Positions 30,015 to 38,850 of a stretch of DNA of 64,000 nucleotides are shown here, one piece after another. The notes beneath the pieces were generated by a model. The model saw only the letters and a program-made list of their open reading frames with translations, ran no database searches and was not told where the DNA came from. The stretch is from Shewanella yunxiaonensis. Its GTDB lineage: Bacteria > Pseudomonadota > Gammaproteobacteria > Enterobacterales > Shewanellaceae. Position numbers and translations under genes: made by a program. Positions within the stretch are counted from its first letter, which is position 1. Each line of letters starts with the position of its first letter. Location of the stretch: NCBI RefSeq assembly GCF_018223345.1, contig NZ_CP073587.1, forward strand, positions 2,019,001-2,083,000, given 5' to 3'.

Positions 30015-30034
30015 TTTTAAACACCTGTTTAAAA
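30015..30034. promoter_or_regulatory. PsrA-type operator upstream of psrA
   Basis: TTTTAAAC-ACCT-GTTTAAAA is a perfect 20-base inverted repeat, 17 bases from the psrA ATG. It has the AAAC(N4)GTTT core seen also at 4523-4540 upstream of fadE. Confidence 0.75.
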
Positions 30035-30171
30035 TAATTGTTGGGATAAATGATGTCAAACGAAAAACTCCCAGCACGGAATGTATTTACGGTTAAGGGG
30101 AATATTTTGAAAGATGACCCGCTTCCAGCAATTAAATAGCTGTTCCGAAGTGTAGATCACCTGCGAAGGGA

Positions 30172-30236
30172 ACTCAGTGTGAAATGAGCGATCAGATAAG
30201 TCGCCAAACCACACTTTACACACACCCACACTGAGT
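30172..30236 (+). repeat. Inverted repeat immediately upstream of the IS630 transposase start
   Basis: ACTCAGTGTG (30172-30181) and CACACTGAGT (30227-30236) are perfect 10-base inverted repeats 45 bases apart; the second arm ends at the base before the ATG. A hairpin in read-through mRNA would occlude the initiation region. Function is inferred by analogy with other insertion sequences. Confidence 0.65.
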
Positions 30237-31268
30237 ATGAACAGAATAACATTGATTGATCGTGCCGAGCGACGCCGATTAGAGAAAATCGTCCAGCGAA
30301 GCAAAGATAAGCGTTTCAGCCGTCGAGCAAATGCGGTGTTACTTGTGCATCAAGGACTATCCCGACAGACAGTCGCAAGCTTGCTTAGCGCGGCTCGTTC
30401 TTCTGTAAATCGCGGGTGTAGCAAGTATAACGAACTGGGGATAAACGGATTGAAAGATGCCGAACTGGGGAAACCACCGTACTTACCCGGCGATGCCATA
30501 GTGAAGCTGCTACATTTTCTAATCCCTTGCTCACCACAAGATTTAGGCTATCAGCGTAGTCGTTGGAGTACCGAATTGCTCGCCAAAGTATTGCGAAAAC
30601 ATGCAGGAATTCATATTCATAGTTCGACGTTACGCCGGTGGATGCCAGAACTCGGGATAGTATGGCGACGGGCCGCACCGACACTCAGAATTCGAGACCC
30701 ACATAAGGACGAAAAGTTAGCGGCAATTAAAGCGGCTCTGGATAACTGCAATGCCGATAATCCTGTCTTCTATGAAGACGAAGTTGATATCCATTTAAAC
30801 CCTAAGATAGGTGCAGATTGGGGCTTTCGAGGGAAACAACGGTTAGTGGCAACACCTGGCCAGAACGAAAAATATTATCTTGCGGGGGCCTTACATGCCG
30901 ACACAGGCACAGTGAAATATGTAGGCAGCGACTCAAAATGTTCGGCGTTATTTATTAGGCTGATGGAATTGCTTCGGAAGAGCTATCGCAAAGCAAAAAC
31001 TATCACGTTAATCGTGGATAATTACATCATTCATAAGAGCAAAAAAGTGCAGGCTTGGCTAAGCAACAATCCCAAGTTCACACTCCTGTTTCAGCCCGTT
31101 TATAGCCCTTGGGTGAATAAAATTGAGAAGCTGTGGCATGCACTTCATGAAACGGTGACACGCAATCATAAGTGTTCGCAGATGTGGCAGTTGCTACGTA
31201 GGGTGAGGCGATTTATGGAAACCGCTTCACTCTATCCGGGAAACCTACATGGATTGGCAGAGCTGTAG
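30237..31268 (+). CDS. IS630-family transposase
   Basis: This 343-residue transposase has an N-terminal helix-turn-helix region (about 25-75) and a DDE catalytic domain with D181 (YEDEVD), D261 (IVDNYIIH) and E297 (VNKIEKLW), the spacing and motifs of IS630 family members. All three catalytic residues and the full frame are intact, so it may be active. There is no clear Shine-Dalgarno; the arm of an inverted repeat occupies that place. It belongs to the element at 30133-31290. Confidence 0.93.
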   Translation: MNRITLIDRAERRRLEKIVQRSKDKRFSRRANAVLLVHQGLSRQTVASLLSAARSSVNRGCSKYNELGINGLKDAELGKPPYLPGDAIVKLLHFLIPCSPQDLGYQRSRWSTELLAKVLRKHAGIHIHSSTLRRWMPELGIVWRRAAPTLRIRDPHKDEKLAAIKAALDNCNADNPVFYEDEVDIHLNPKIGADWGFRGKQRLVATPGQNEKYYLAGALHADTGTVKYVGSDSKCSALFIRLMELLRKSYRKAKTITLIVDNYIIHKSKKVQAWLSNNPKFTLLFQPVYSPWVNKIEKLWHALHETVTRNHKCSQMWQLLRRVRRFMETASLYPGNLHGLAEL

Positions 31269-31287
31269 CAGAATTAGGATCAGTTAT

Positions 31288-31878
31288 TTAACGTAAATAG
31301 CCGCCGCGGCGATTCTTCTCGCGGTTATCAACGCGCTGCTGCTCGGTTTTTGGCAACATCACATACACTGCCCCATACCCCCCCTGTTCTCTTTTGGCAC
31401 TGTGAAAAGCCAGAACTTCGTCTAACTGCGTCAACCAATAATTCACGCACGATTTGATCAATGCCGGGAACGGCTTACTGTGATATCCCTTACCATGGAT
31501 CAGCAACACACAGCGATCGCCTCTTTGCAAACGCGTCAGAATAAAATCGACTAATGTGTCTCTGGCCTGTCGTACCGTCATACCATGAATATCAAGCTCG
31601 GCGGCCACCTTATATTTGCCCTGCCGTAGATTCTTAAATACAGCCTCTTGCACCCCCTCACGTTTGAAACTCAACATATCATCGGGTTTGACTGGAGTAA
31701 TGTGCACCAATTCCAATGGTAGCCGTAACAGATATTCACTCGCCTGAGCCGCCGCTTTTCTGGCCTGCTGGGCATCAGAGGGGCCCGCTTTGGGTGAAAT
31801 AGGCAGCGTATGACTCTGTTTTAATGGGACAACGTCAGCCATTTCTGACTGAAATAAATCCTTATCATTTTGATCCAT
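31288..31878 (-). CDS. smrA: Smr-domain endonuclease-like protein SmrA
   Basis: This 196-residue protein has a C-terminal Smr domain with AAELDIHGMTVRQA and VLLIHGKG, the motifs of DNA/RNA nicking Smr proteins, and a charged N-terminal region. ATG 31878 is chosen because AAGGA precedes it; an ATG 39 bases upstream in frame lacks this. The IS630 element is inserted with its TA in the stop codon: the last codon is CGT followed by TAA, whose last A comes from the IS end. Removing the IS would restore another TAA, so the protein is unchanged. The native function in bacteria is poorly defined. Confidence 0.85.
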   Translation of the reverse strand: MDQNDKDLFQSEMADVVPLKQSHTLPISPKAGPSDAQQARKAAAQASEYLLRLPLELVHITPVKPDDMLSFKREGVQEAVFKNLRQGKYKVAAELDIHGMTVRQARDTLVDFILTRLQRGDRCVLLIHGKGYHSKPFPALIKSCVNYWLTQLDEVLAFHSAKREQGGYGAVYVMLPKTEQQRVDNREKNRRGGYLR

Positions 31879-31995
31879 AACAAAAGTCCATCCTTTTCCA
31901 ACGTCTAGATTACACACTTTGTTAAGAAATCAATCTTCTGATCGACCGTGGCATCTATTATAGTTACCTGCATTACACCTGATTAGACCGTATAA

Positions 31996-32550
31996 ATGAG
32001 AATCTTTCTGATAGCACTGGCGCTACTGTTCGCGACGGTAAAGCCAGTATGGGCTGCCAATAGCGACGATGCAGACCAGGTAGCCCTGAATCAACAGTAT
32101 CAGCAATTCATTAATGCCTTTGCGGCACTAGATCCTCAACGGTTAGTTGCAATATACGCTGACGACGCCACCTATATTCCGGAACAACAGAATGTCGCCA
32201 TCGTCACCGGCAAGAATAGCATTGTCGAACTTTATCAGAAATTCTTTGACCGAATTCGTAAGCGCAAAGCGCACATTGAAGTCGATTTTCGCTTGGTGAA
32301 ACGGTTAATCCAAGGCAATTCAGCAACAGATGTCTGCTATTATCTGGTGCGTTTTCATCCCCCCGCCGAAACGGAAGAGCCAGTGAGTGAATTTGCGGGA
32401 AAGATGGTCACTGTTTCAGAAAAAAATGCCCAAGGTGTTTGGCAATGGAAAGTCGATATCAGCAACCGCGCTGAACCTCAGCATTTTTTTGATGCCCCCC
32501 CCAAACCCAATCTCTATTATGGTCATCATTTCAGCCCACTGACTAAGTAA
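31996..32550 (+). CDS. Exported NTF2/SnoaL-like protein (DUF4440 type)
   Basis: This 184-residue protein has a signal peptide (MRIFLIALALLFATVKPVWA) and a cystatin-like fold of the SnoaL/DUF4440 group (FINAFAALDPQRLVAIYADDATYIPE, split around LDPQRLVAIYADDA, and GKNSIVELYQKFF). Such domains form cone-shaped pockets that bind small ligands, but no catalytic residues can be assigned. It is located in the periplasm by its signal. The gene diverges from smrA and is followed within 9 bases by ychJ, probably in one operon. Confidence 0.7.
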   Translation: MRIFLIALALLFATVKPVWAANSDDADQVALNQQYQQFINAFAALDPQRLVAIYADDATYIPEQQNVAIVTGKNSIVELYQKFFDRIRKRKAHIEVDFRLVKRLIQGNSATDVCYYLVRFHPPAETEEPVSEFAGKMVTVSEKNAQGVWQWKVDISNRAEPQHFFDAPPKPNLYYGHHFSPLTK

Positions 32551-32558
32551 AACTTGTG

Positions 32559-33050
32559 ATGGCCTCTATGGAAATCGACGCGAAAAGCAATTGTCCATGC
32601 GGTAGCGGCAAGCAGTATTCTCAATGCTGCCAGCCATACCACCAACATCAGATCCCTGCCCCTACGCCAGAAGCATTGATGCGTTCACGATATGCGGCGT
32701 TTGTACTGCACTTGTTCGGCTATCTAGAAAAAACTCATCATCCGGATTTTCGTCACGGATTGACGGCCACATCACTTGCACAAGGTAAGCAACCAGATTG
32801 GTTAACGTTGAATGTGATCAGTAGTGAACAGCAGGATTGCCGCGGCACCGTCTTATTTAAAGCGTGGTATAAGATCGATGGTAAATTAGATGCCATCTAC
32901 GAACAGTCAAATTTTTTGTTGGTAGATAAACACTGGTTTTATACCGATGGCGAGCAATATCAGACAGCGTTGCCTAAACGCAACGATTCCTGCATCTGCG
33001 GCAGTGGTCGCAAGTTTAAACTTTGCTGTATGAATAAGCTTTTGCGTTAA
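32559..33050 (+). CDS. ychJ: YchJ-family protein with two SEC-C motifs
   Basis: This 163-residue protein carries a SEC-C zinc-binding motif at each end: CPCGSGKQYSQCC near residue 12 and CICGSGRKFKLCC near residue 147, with an NTF2-like middle domain (PEALMRSRYAAF). This is the architecture of UPF0225 YchJ; function is not known. ATG 32559 is preferred over the adjacent GTG. Its stop overlaps the end of the convergent GGDEF-EAL gene by four bases. Confidence 0.88.
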   Translation: MASMEIDAKSNCPCGSGKQYSQCCQPYHQHQIPAPTPEALMRSRYAAFVLHLFGYLEKTHHPDFRHGLTATSLAQGKQPDWLTLNVISSEQQDCRGTVLFKAWYKIDGKLDAIYEQSNFLLVDKHWFYTDGEQYQTALPKRNDSCICGSGRKFKLCCMNKLLR

Positions 33051-35227
33051 TGGAGCATCACAGGTTTGTCTGCTTCAATAAAGCGGGCGAAATCAGCTTC
33101 ACGTAATGCCGGACTGTAAAGGAATCCTTGGGCTTGGTGACATAGATTATCCGCTAAGAATCGTTCCTGTTCCGCGGTTTCAACCCCTTCAGCCGTCAGT
33201 GAAATGTTGAGCGCCTTGGCCATCGCAATAATCGCACTCACAATTTCCTGACTCTGGCGACTAATATTCAAATCCGAGATAAAAGAACGGTCAATTTTCA
33301 GCTTGCTGATGGGGAATTGTTTCAGATAACGCATCGAGCTATAGCCGGTACCAAAATCGTCAATAGCCAAACCAACGCCCAAATCTGCTAATTCCTGACA
33401 CAGATTGGTTGCATAGCGAATATCTTCCATCAGTTCGGTTTCAGTGATTTCAAGAATTAACGTTTTCGGCTTAATACGATAGCGAGTTAGCAGATCCCAT
33501 ACCTGTTCATAAAGATTACCACCGAAGAATTGCCTGGCGGATACGTTAACGTGCATCGACATGTCAATATTGCGATGTTGCCACAGATAAAGCTGTTTAC
33601 AGGCAGCCTCAAGCACCCAACTACCTATGCTATTGATCAACCCTGTTTGTTCAGCAATATCAATAAACGCGCCGGGATACATAATGCCGCGTTTGGGATG
33701 ATGCCAACGGATAAGCGCCTCGGCACCGATGTAACTCTTACTTTGCAAATCTCTCAGCGGTTGATAGTAGAGTTCAAACTGACGGCCACGAATTGCCAGA
33801 TTTAAATCTCGTTCAATCTCCGCATCATCCTTGAATGCTTTCAGTAATGTGCTATTGAACACCTGAATAGCCATTCCCTGCTTTTTCTTGGCATATTGCA
33901 ACGCAATATCGGCACACGTCAGTGGTGGCACTTTTTCGACAATTTCATCAATAGCGACAATTGCCATGGCTGGACGGACATCCACAGACTCCCGCCCCAA
34001 GGAAATAGGCATACTCAACTGTTGATACAAACGACCATAGCAGTGTTGGAGGTCTTCCTGTTTCAACTCAGGTAACAACAACGCAAATTCATCGCTACCC
34101 ACACGTGCGGTTTCAGCACCACTATATAACGCTGAAAAATGTCGCAGACGACGAGCGATTTCCACCAGCAAATCGTCACCTTTACTATGCCCGTAAGTGT
34201 CATTGTATCGCTTAAAGCCGACTAGGTTGACGAGTAGCAGATAGCCGCATTCTGTACGATCCAGCATGCGGTTAAAATAGGTACGGTTATACAGGCCAGT
34301 GAGATTACAATGCCAGGCAAAATGTTCTAATTCAGTCTGATGATTGCGTGCTTCGGTATGATCTTCAGCCGTCACCAACGCGTAGTGGTTTCCGCGTCTG
34401 GTTTCAAACTGGCTGGCATAGAATTTCAACCAATAACTGTCACCATTTTTATGTTGCAATGGCACTTCACCGCGAACCACTTCTCCGCGACATAGCTGTT
34501 CTAATACTTGATGAGCGGCTTCGGGAGATTGACGGAAAAAAGCCAGCTCTTTAAAACTCCGACCTATAAGCTTATCTTGCGGAATACCGGTTACCATCTC
34601 ATGTGCTTTATTCACATATTCGATAGTTTCTTCGTGTAAATTCACCAGCAGTGTAATCTGTGCTGACTTTTCGATGGCTGACTGGAATAATGTCAGCATC
34701 TCATCTTTATGATAAGCATCACCGGTTGCCAGCGTCAGTGCCAACTGATCCGCTACCTGGCAAGCCAGATGTATTTCAGTGTCATTCCAGATGGCTTTTT
34801 GGGCATATCGTTCAAGGCTCAAGACGCCTTCAATATGTCCATTAATCCTGACGGCAATTTCCAGTGCACTTTTAATCTGATTGGGCTGGATATAACTAGT
34901 ATGTAATTCAGCTAAACGGGGATCATCAGCCGCATTACTCGCGGCGATATGCAGATGATTTCGAAGCTCGGCAATATAATGTGATAATGATTGTAAATTA
35001 CTCGGCCGGACGCGCTGTTGACTGGCGGGTGTACCATATCTCGCCGCTTCAAATTGAATGTGCTGGTCCTTAGACCAGGACCAAACGCTGGCATGATCGA
35101 CCTGTAAGTGCTCACAGAGTAATTTTGTAGCAAGCTCCGCCGTACCAACAAAATCACCCTGTTGTTTCGCTGTCGAATTCGTTAGCGACTCCAATAATCG
35201 CCAATACTGCCCACGATTAACGCTCAT
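33047..35227 (-). CDS. GAF-PAS-GGDEF-EAL cyclic-di-GMP signalling protein
   Basis: This 726-residue cytoplasmic protein has a GAF domain (about 20-165), a PAS domain (about 180-295), a GGDEF domain (about 305-460) and an EAL domain (about 465-715). The EAL domain keeps the catalytic set (EALIRW, HVNVSARQF, EITETELM, IDDFGTGYSS, KIDRSFI, AEGVET), so phosphodiesterase activity on c-di-GMP is likely. The GGDEF signature reads GSDEF; one glycine is replaced, so cyclase activity is uncertain and the domain may be regulatory. No transmembrane segment is seen. What the sensor domains detect is unknown. Confidence 0.9.
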   Translation of the reverse strand: MSVNRGQYWRLLESLTNSTAKQQGDFVGTAELATKLLCEHLQVDHASVWSWSKDQHIQFEAARYGTPASQQRVRPSNLQSLSHYIAELRNHLHIAASNAADDPRLAELHTSYIQPNQIKSALEIAVRINGHIEGVLSLERYAQKAIWNDTEIHLACQVADQLALTLATGDAYHKDEMLTLFQSAIEKSAQITLLVNLHEETIEYVNKAHEMVTGIPQDKLIGRSFKELAFFRQSPEAAHQVLEQLCRGEVVRGEVPLQHKNGDSYWLKFYASQFETRRGNHYALVTAEDHTEARNHQTELEHFAWHCNLTGLYNRTYFNRMLDRTECGYLLLVNLVGFKRYNDTYGHSKGDDLLVEIARRLRHFSALYSGAETARVGSDEFALLLPELKQEDLQHCYGRLYQQLSMPISLGRESVDVRPAMAIVAIDEIVEKVPPLTCADIALQYAKKKQGMAIQVFNSTLLKAFKDDAEIERDLNLAIRGRQFELYYQPLRDLQSKSYIGAEALIRWHHPKRGIMYPGAFIDIAEQTGLINSIGSWVLEAACKQLYLWQHRNIDMSMHVNVSARQFFGGNLYEQVWDLLTRYRIKPKTLILEITETELMEDIRYATNLCQELADLGVGLAIDDFGTGYSSMRYLKQFPISKLKIDRSFISDLNISRQSQEIVSAIIAMAKALNISLTAEGVETAEQERFLADNLCHQAQGFLYSPALREADFARFIEADKPVMLH

Positions 35228-35323
35228 TCACATCCAGCCAAATTAAAAGACCTAAACTATTGTTTTTTATTATCACTCGCGAAGATTACACATTTACGAA
35301 TTACGCAGCAACAATAGATATAT

Positions 35324-35380
35324 CTGCTAACAGTTTTATCCCATCTGTATTTCTGCTAACAGTTTTATCCCATCTGTATT
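35324..35380. repeat. Tandem duplication of a 29-base unit
   Basis: The unit beginning CTGCTAACAGTTTTATCCCA occurs twice head to tail (35324-35352 and 35353-35380), identical except at the last base. The second copy overlaps the first two bases of the stop codon region of the yfcZ-like gene, and the pair lies between that stop and the start of the GGDEF-EAL gene. Confidence 0.9.
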
Positions 35381-35669
35381 AAGGCAGACTGTTTTCCAAT
35401 TGGAAGATCATTTTTTCTGCACTACAGCCAAACTCAATGTCTAACAGCCAATTAGGTGCTTTTTCTGTCAATGTAACCACCGCATCAGCAAATCTTGCCG
35501 AGGCTTTGTCTGCCAATGTCTGCGCGTCTTCCTTGGCGGTTTTGCCTGAAAACTGTAAATGCAGTAATACATCGCTTTCTTCAACCACCGTACCGATATC
35601 GACAAAACTGCCACATTCAGCACAGGTATCATTCACCAAATCACTTTGCGCTTCTTTAATGCTTTTCAT
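35379..35669 (-). CDS. YfcZ/YiiS family protein (DUF406)
   Basis: This 96-residue protein has the DUF406 pattern with an N-terminal CAECGSFVDIGTVV segment and the alternating beta-alpha body. The family is small, soluble and of unknown function; the two Cys may bind a metal or be redox-active (inference). It is a single gene, with GGAGAGACGTC just before the ATG. The tandem duplication lies at its 3' end. Confidence 0.83.
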   Translation of the reverse strand: MKSIKEAQSDLVNDTCAECGSFVDIGTVVEESDVLLHLQFSGKTAKEDAQTLADKASARFADAVVTLTEKAPNWLLDIEFGCSAEKMIFQLENSLP

Positions 35670-35739
35670 GACGTCTCTCCGGAATGAACCATAACTTAGT
35701 GATTATAGGCTCTTATAACCTGTGTTTCTGTGGCAAGTT

Positions 35740-36225
35740 TCACGCTGCTTGTAGTCTATGGGCCGCCAGACACTGTTGTAATACCAATTCAGACAGCTGT
35801 GGCGTTTCCGGCAATAACGGAAAATGCTCACCATTGAAACGGTTACGAGCAAGAAGACTACAATTTTCCAGGACTTCACCGGTGCCACTGGCCCAGTGAC
35901 CACGGATCACGATAGGTTCTGCGTTGATTGCTTCGGCTAACCGAAATGCTGTCGGGCCCTCTGACAAAAATTGGGCACTGTTATCGGTGACTAACTGCTG
36001 GCTGAGATCCCCCAGCAGTGTCGGTGCTGGAGGTAACTCAAATTGCTGGCGTAACCGGGTGTCGTTATCTAATTCATCTTGCAAATGAAATTGTGGGCAA
36101 TCGCGCACATCTTGTGACAAAAGCGACAACAGTAGGCCAAAATCACTGCGCGAGTTTGTTTCTATCGCGCGATTTAAACGAGATCCTAATTGCAGTTCGT
36201 TGTGCAGTATCGGTTTGGATTGCAT
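35740..36225 (-). CDS. VC2046/SO_2500-family protein
   Basis: This 161-residue protein looks like the conserved VC2046/SO_2500 family of Vibrio and Shewanella (NELQLGSRLNRAIETNSRSDFGLLLSLLSQDV, recognised in parts such as SRLNRAIE and RSDFGLLLSLLS). It has no signal peptide or membrane segment and no known function. It is transcribed away from the tRNA-Tyr array. The family assignment is from memory and is the least certain of the named calls. Confidence 0.65.
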   Translation of the reverse strand: MQSKPILHNELQLGSRLNRAIETNSRSDFGLLLSLLSQDVRDCPQFHLQDELDNDTRLRQQFELPPAPTLLGDLSQQLVTDNSAQFLSEGPTAFRLAEAINAEPIVIRGHWASGTGEVLENCSLLARNRFNGEHFPLLPETPQLSELVLQQCLAAHRLQAA

Positions 36226-36273
36226 AAAAAAACATCAAAGAAACAACCTGTTGTTATTTAATCGACCGAACTG

Positions 36274-36295
36274 CCACTAACTTTAGTGGTTTTTG
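36274..36295 (+). terminator. Hairpin with T-tract upstream of the tRNA-Tyr promoter
   Basis: CCACTAA and TTAGTGG form a short stem followed by a T-run on the plus strand. No plus-strand gene precedes it closely, so it may shield the tRNA promoter from read-through or be accidental. Confidence 0.4.
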
Positions 36296-36306
36296 CAAAA
36301 TCAGGC

Positions 36307-36335
36307 TTTACATAAAAACGCTTTCTGTCTACTAT
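36307..36335 (+). promoter_or_regulatory. Sigma70 promoter of the tRNA-Tyr array
   Basis: TTTACA and TACTAT are separated by exactly 17 bases and followed by a GC-rich discriminator (GCCGCCGC), typical of stable RNA promoters under stringent control. It lies 16 bases before the first tRNA-Tyr. Confidence 0.8.
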
Positions 36336-36351
36336 TGCCGCCGCAATTTGA

Positions 36352-36436
<85 letters not shown>

Positions 36437-36473
36437 TTTTGCGCTGCCAATCAGCACTTTTGTGTGAAGTTGA

Positions 36474-36558
<85 letters not shown>

Positions 36559-36585
36559 TTTCACCACAAAAGCTGCCAATTTCGG

Positions 36586-36670
<85 letters not shown>

Positions 36671-36712
36671 TTTTCTATGCGTTATTCGTTGTTATTGTCT
36701 CTACCTTTCTAA

Positions 36713-37381
36713 CTAATCAATTTGTAGGTATTTATGCGTTTGCACAGATAGTCGCCAATTGTGTGCAATACATTCCTTAATCGCTAACGCAGTCGCATTT
36801 GGCTTCTGGCTTATTGGCTGCAGACAGACCACCTTTCCGGTCAAGTCCACACCTTCAAGCAAGGACTCTAATTGCTCGATATGCCGCTGAGTCGCAACCG
36901 GATGCTTAATCTCATTGGCACGCGCCAACGCCTGTGATTGCACGTTCAAACCACCTTTCATGCCGATTTTTGGTGACACAGTAACCCAAGTTGACTGGCT
37001 GCATTTCACTTCAAAGGTGCCGCTCGTTTCAATCTGAGTGGTATAACCCGCGTGATTTAATGAATTGGTGAGTTCAACGAGATCAAACAGACAAGGTTCC
37101 CCCCCCGTTAACACCACATGCTTAGCTGAAAACGATTTCTGCTGAAATGCCTGCAGCAGTGTTTCTGCGTCATACCAGGCCCAACGACCAAGCTGACCAT
37201 CCGTTTGCAATACCTGTTCAGCTGGCACTTCATTTTCCGGCGTTTGCTCCCATGTATGACGGGTATCGCACCATGGGCATCCCACAGGACAACCTTGTAA
37301 GCGCACAAAAATTGCTGGCAGGCCAGTATTAACGCCTTCTCCTTGAATGGTTTCAAACACTTCATTGATCGGATATTGCAT
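36713..37381 (-). CDS. queE: 7-carboxy-7-deazaguanine synthase
   Basis: This 222-residue radical-SAM enzyme forms 7-carboxy-7-deazaguanine in the queuosine precursor pathway. The cluster-binding cysteines are C31, C35 and C38 (CPVGCPWC), the CxxxCxxC pattern, and GGEP is present. ATG 37381 is chosen over an in-frame ATG 24 bases upstream because AGGAG lies 8 bases before it and MQYPINEVFETIQGEG is the usual start. It is divergent from queC and convergent with the tRNA-Tyr array. Confidence 0.93.
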   Translation of the reverse strand: MQYPINEVFETIQGEGVNTGLPAIFVRLQGCPVGCPWCDTRHTWEQTPENEVPAEQVLQTDGQLGRWAWYDAETLLQAFQQKSFSAKHVVLTGGEPCLFDLVELTNSLNHAGYTTQIETSGTFEVKCSQSTWVTVSPKIGMKGGLNVQSQALARANEIKHPVATQRHIEQLESLLEGVDLTGKVVCLQPISQKPNATALAIKECIAHNWRLSVQTHKYLQID

Positions 37382-37543
37382 ACGCAGGCTCCTGAAAACT
37401 GACAAGGGATATTTCCCTCATTGCGGCGCGCCGTTATATAGCATCTTCTTGAAAATGGCAAACCTGACATCCGATTAAGGAATTCGCGCTATTTTGCGGT
37501 AAACTGTGCGCCATTCGCTAATTGAGTGTATCGGAAGATGCTC

Positions 37544-38260
37544 ATGACACAGACAAAAAATCCCCCTATCCGTAAAGCTATTTTAGTCTTTAGTGGCGGT
37601 CAGGACTCGACAACTTGTTTAATCCAAGCACTGGAGCAATATGATGAAGTGCATGCGATGACGTTTAACTATGGTCAGCGTCATGCTCATGAAATTGATG
37701 TTGCCCGGCGGCTTGCCCAAAAGTTAGGGGCCACCAGTCATAAAGTGATGGATGTAGGCCTCCTTAATGAGTTGGCGATCTCTGCGCTGACTCGCGACAG
37801 CATCCCGGTGTCGACTGAACTAATGGACAATGGTTTACCCAATACATTCGTGCCGGGTCGCAATATCCTGTTTCTCACACTGGCGGGGATATATGCCTAC
37901 CAATTGGGTGCCGAGGCGGTGATTACTGGCGTCTGTGAAACTGATTATTCGGGTTATCCTGATTGTCGCCATGATTTTGTACGCGCATTGGAATCGGCGC
38001 TGGTTCAAGGGATGGATCGGCCGTTAAAACTCGTGACACCGTTGATGTGGCTCAATAAAGCCGAAACCTGGGCGCTCGCAGATAAATATGGCAAATTAGC
38101 GTTGGTTCGCGATGAAACGCTCACCTGCTATAACGGCATTGAAGGTCGTGGTTGTGGAGAGTGTCCCGCCTGTAAACTACGCCAACACGGTCTTGATGAA
38201 TATCTGTCTAATAAGGCAATCATACAGCAACAACTGACACAAAAGAGCCGCACAGAATGA
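37544..38260 (+). CDS. queC: 7-cyano-7-deazaguanine (preQ0) synthase
   Basis: This 238-residue ATP-dependent enzyme converts 7-carboxy-7-deazaguanine and ammonia to preQ0. The PP-loop SGGQDS is at residues 17-22, and four zinc-binding Cys are C195, C204, C207 and C210 (CGECPAC). ATG 37544 is chosen because GGAAG lies 6 bases upstream. Its end overlaps the rhombosortase start by four bases (ATGA), so the two genes are translationally coupled. The intergenic region with queE shows no preQ1 riboswitch. Confidence 0.95.
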   Translation: MTQTKNPPIRKAILVFSGGQDSTTCLIQALEQYDEVHAMTFNYGQRHAHEIDVARRLAQKLGATSHKVMDVGLLNELAISALTRDSIPVSTELMDNGLPNTFVPGRNILFLTLAGIYAYQLGAEAVITGVCETDYSGYPDCRHDFVRALESALVQGMDRPLKLVTPLMWLNKAETWALADKYGKLALVRDETLTCYNGIEGRGCGECPACKLRQHGLDEYLSNKAIIQQQLTQKSRTE

Positions 38261-38850
38261 GTTGGCGTGACTCGCCATGGCTGACAGTATTGGCTGTCAG
38301 CTTACTCTGCGTTACGCTGCAGTGGTCAGGGGCGACCGAAGCACTGGAATATCAGCGACAGTTTATTGCTGATGGCCAATGGTGGCGACTATTGACCGGT
38401 AATCTACTGCATACCAATAACTGGCATCTGCTGATGAATTTAGCCGGTTTCTGGGTGGTGGTATTTATTCACCGCACGCACTATCACAACTTTCAATTAG
38501 CCTGCCTGCTCGCCATATTGCTATTGAGTGAAGGGCTTGGGCTTTGGTTAGCATTCCCAGCGCTCACGGCCTACGTCGGACTGAGTGGTATTTTGCATGG
38601 TTTATTTACCTACGGCGCACTTAACGATATCAGAATCGGCTGGCGCTCGGGTTATCTGCTCTTGGCAGGCGTTATTGCCAAGGTTATCTGGGAACAATTT
38701 ATGGGCGGCAATAGTGAGGTGACACAGCTAATTGGCGCAAGAGTGGCCACTGAAGCACATTTAGTCGGCCTGGTTGACGGAATATTGGCGTTTATGCTGT
38801 TCCGTTTCATGTTCACCCTTTTTCCTTTTCAATCCAAAAACAAACGTTAA
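38257..38850 (+). CDS. Rhombosortase (rhomboid-family intramembrane protease)
   Basis: This 197-residue inner-membrane protein has about six hydrophobic segments and the rhomboid catalytic elements: Ser110 in [10 protein letters not shown] and His168 in EAHLVGL, with the [13 protein letters not shown] loop near residue 52. Length and motifs match rhombosortase (RrtA), which cleaves and anchors proteins with a GlyGly-CTERM tail. The start overlaps the queC stop. No GlyGly-CTERM substrate is present nearby; the following lipoprotein lacks such a tail. Confidence 0.82.
   Translation: MSWRDSPWLTVLAVSLLCVTLQWSGATEALEYQRQFIADGQWWRLLTGNLLHTNNWHLLMNLAGFWVVVFIHRTHYHNFQLACLLAILLLSEGLGLWLAFPALTAYVGLSGILHGLFTYGALNDIRIGWRSGYLLLAGVIAKVIWEQFMGGNSEVTQLIGARVATEAHLVGLVDGILAFMLFRFMFTLFPFQSKNKR

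Larger units (their letters stand above)
30133..31290. mobile_element. IS630-family insertion sequence (about 1.16 kb)
   Basis: The element is bounded by imperfect terminal inverted repeats: left TAAATAGCTGTTCCGAAGT (from 30133) and, read inward from 31290 on the minus strand, TAAATAACTGATCCTAATT, with 15 of 19 positions identical. The flanking TA at each end fits the TA target duplication of IS630/Tc1-type elements. It carries one intact transposase gene in the opposite direction to its neighbours. The right TA lies in the smrA stop codon. No second copy was seen in the window. Confidence 0.87.

Noticed and set aside
37382..37543. preQ1 riboswitch between queE and queC
   Set aside because: No compact H-type pseudoknot pattern or C-rich tail pairing with a ribosome site was found in the 160 bases.
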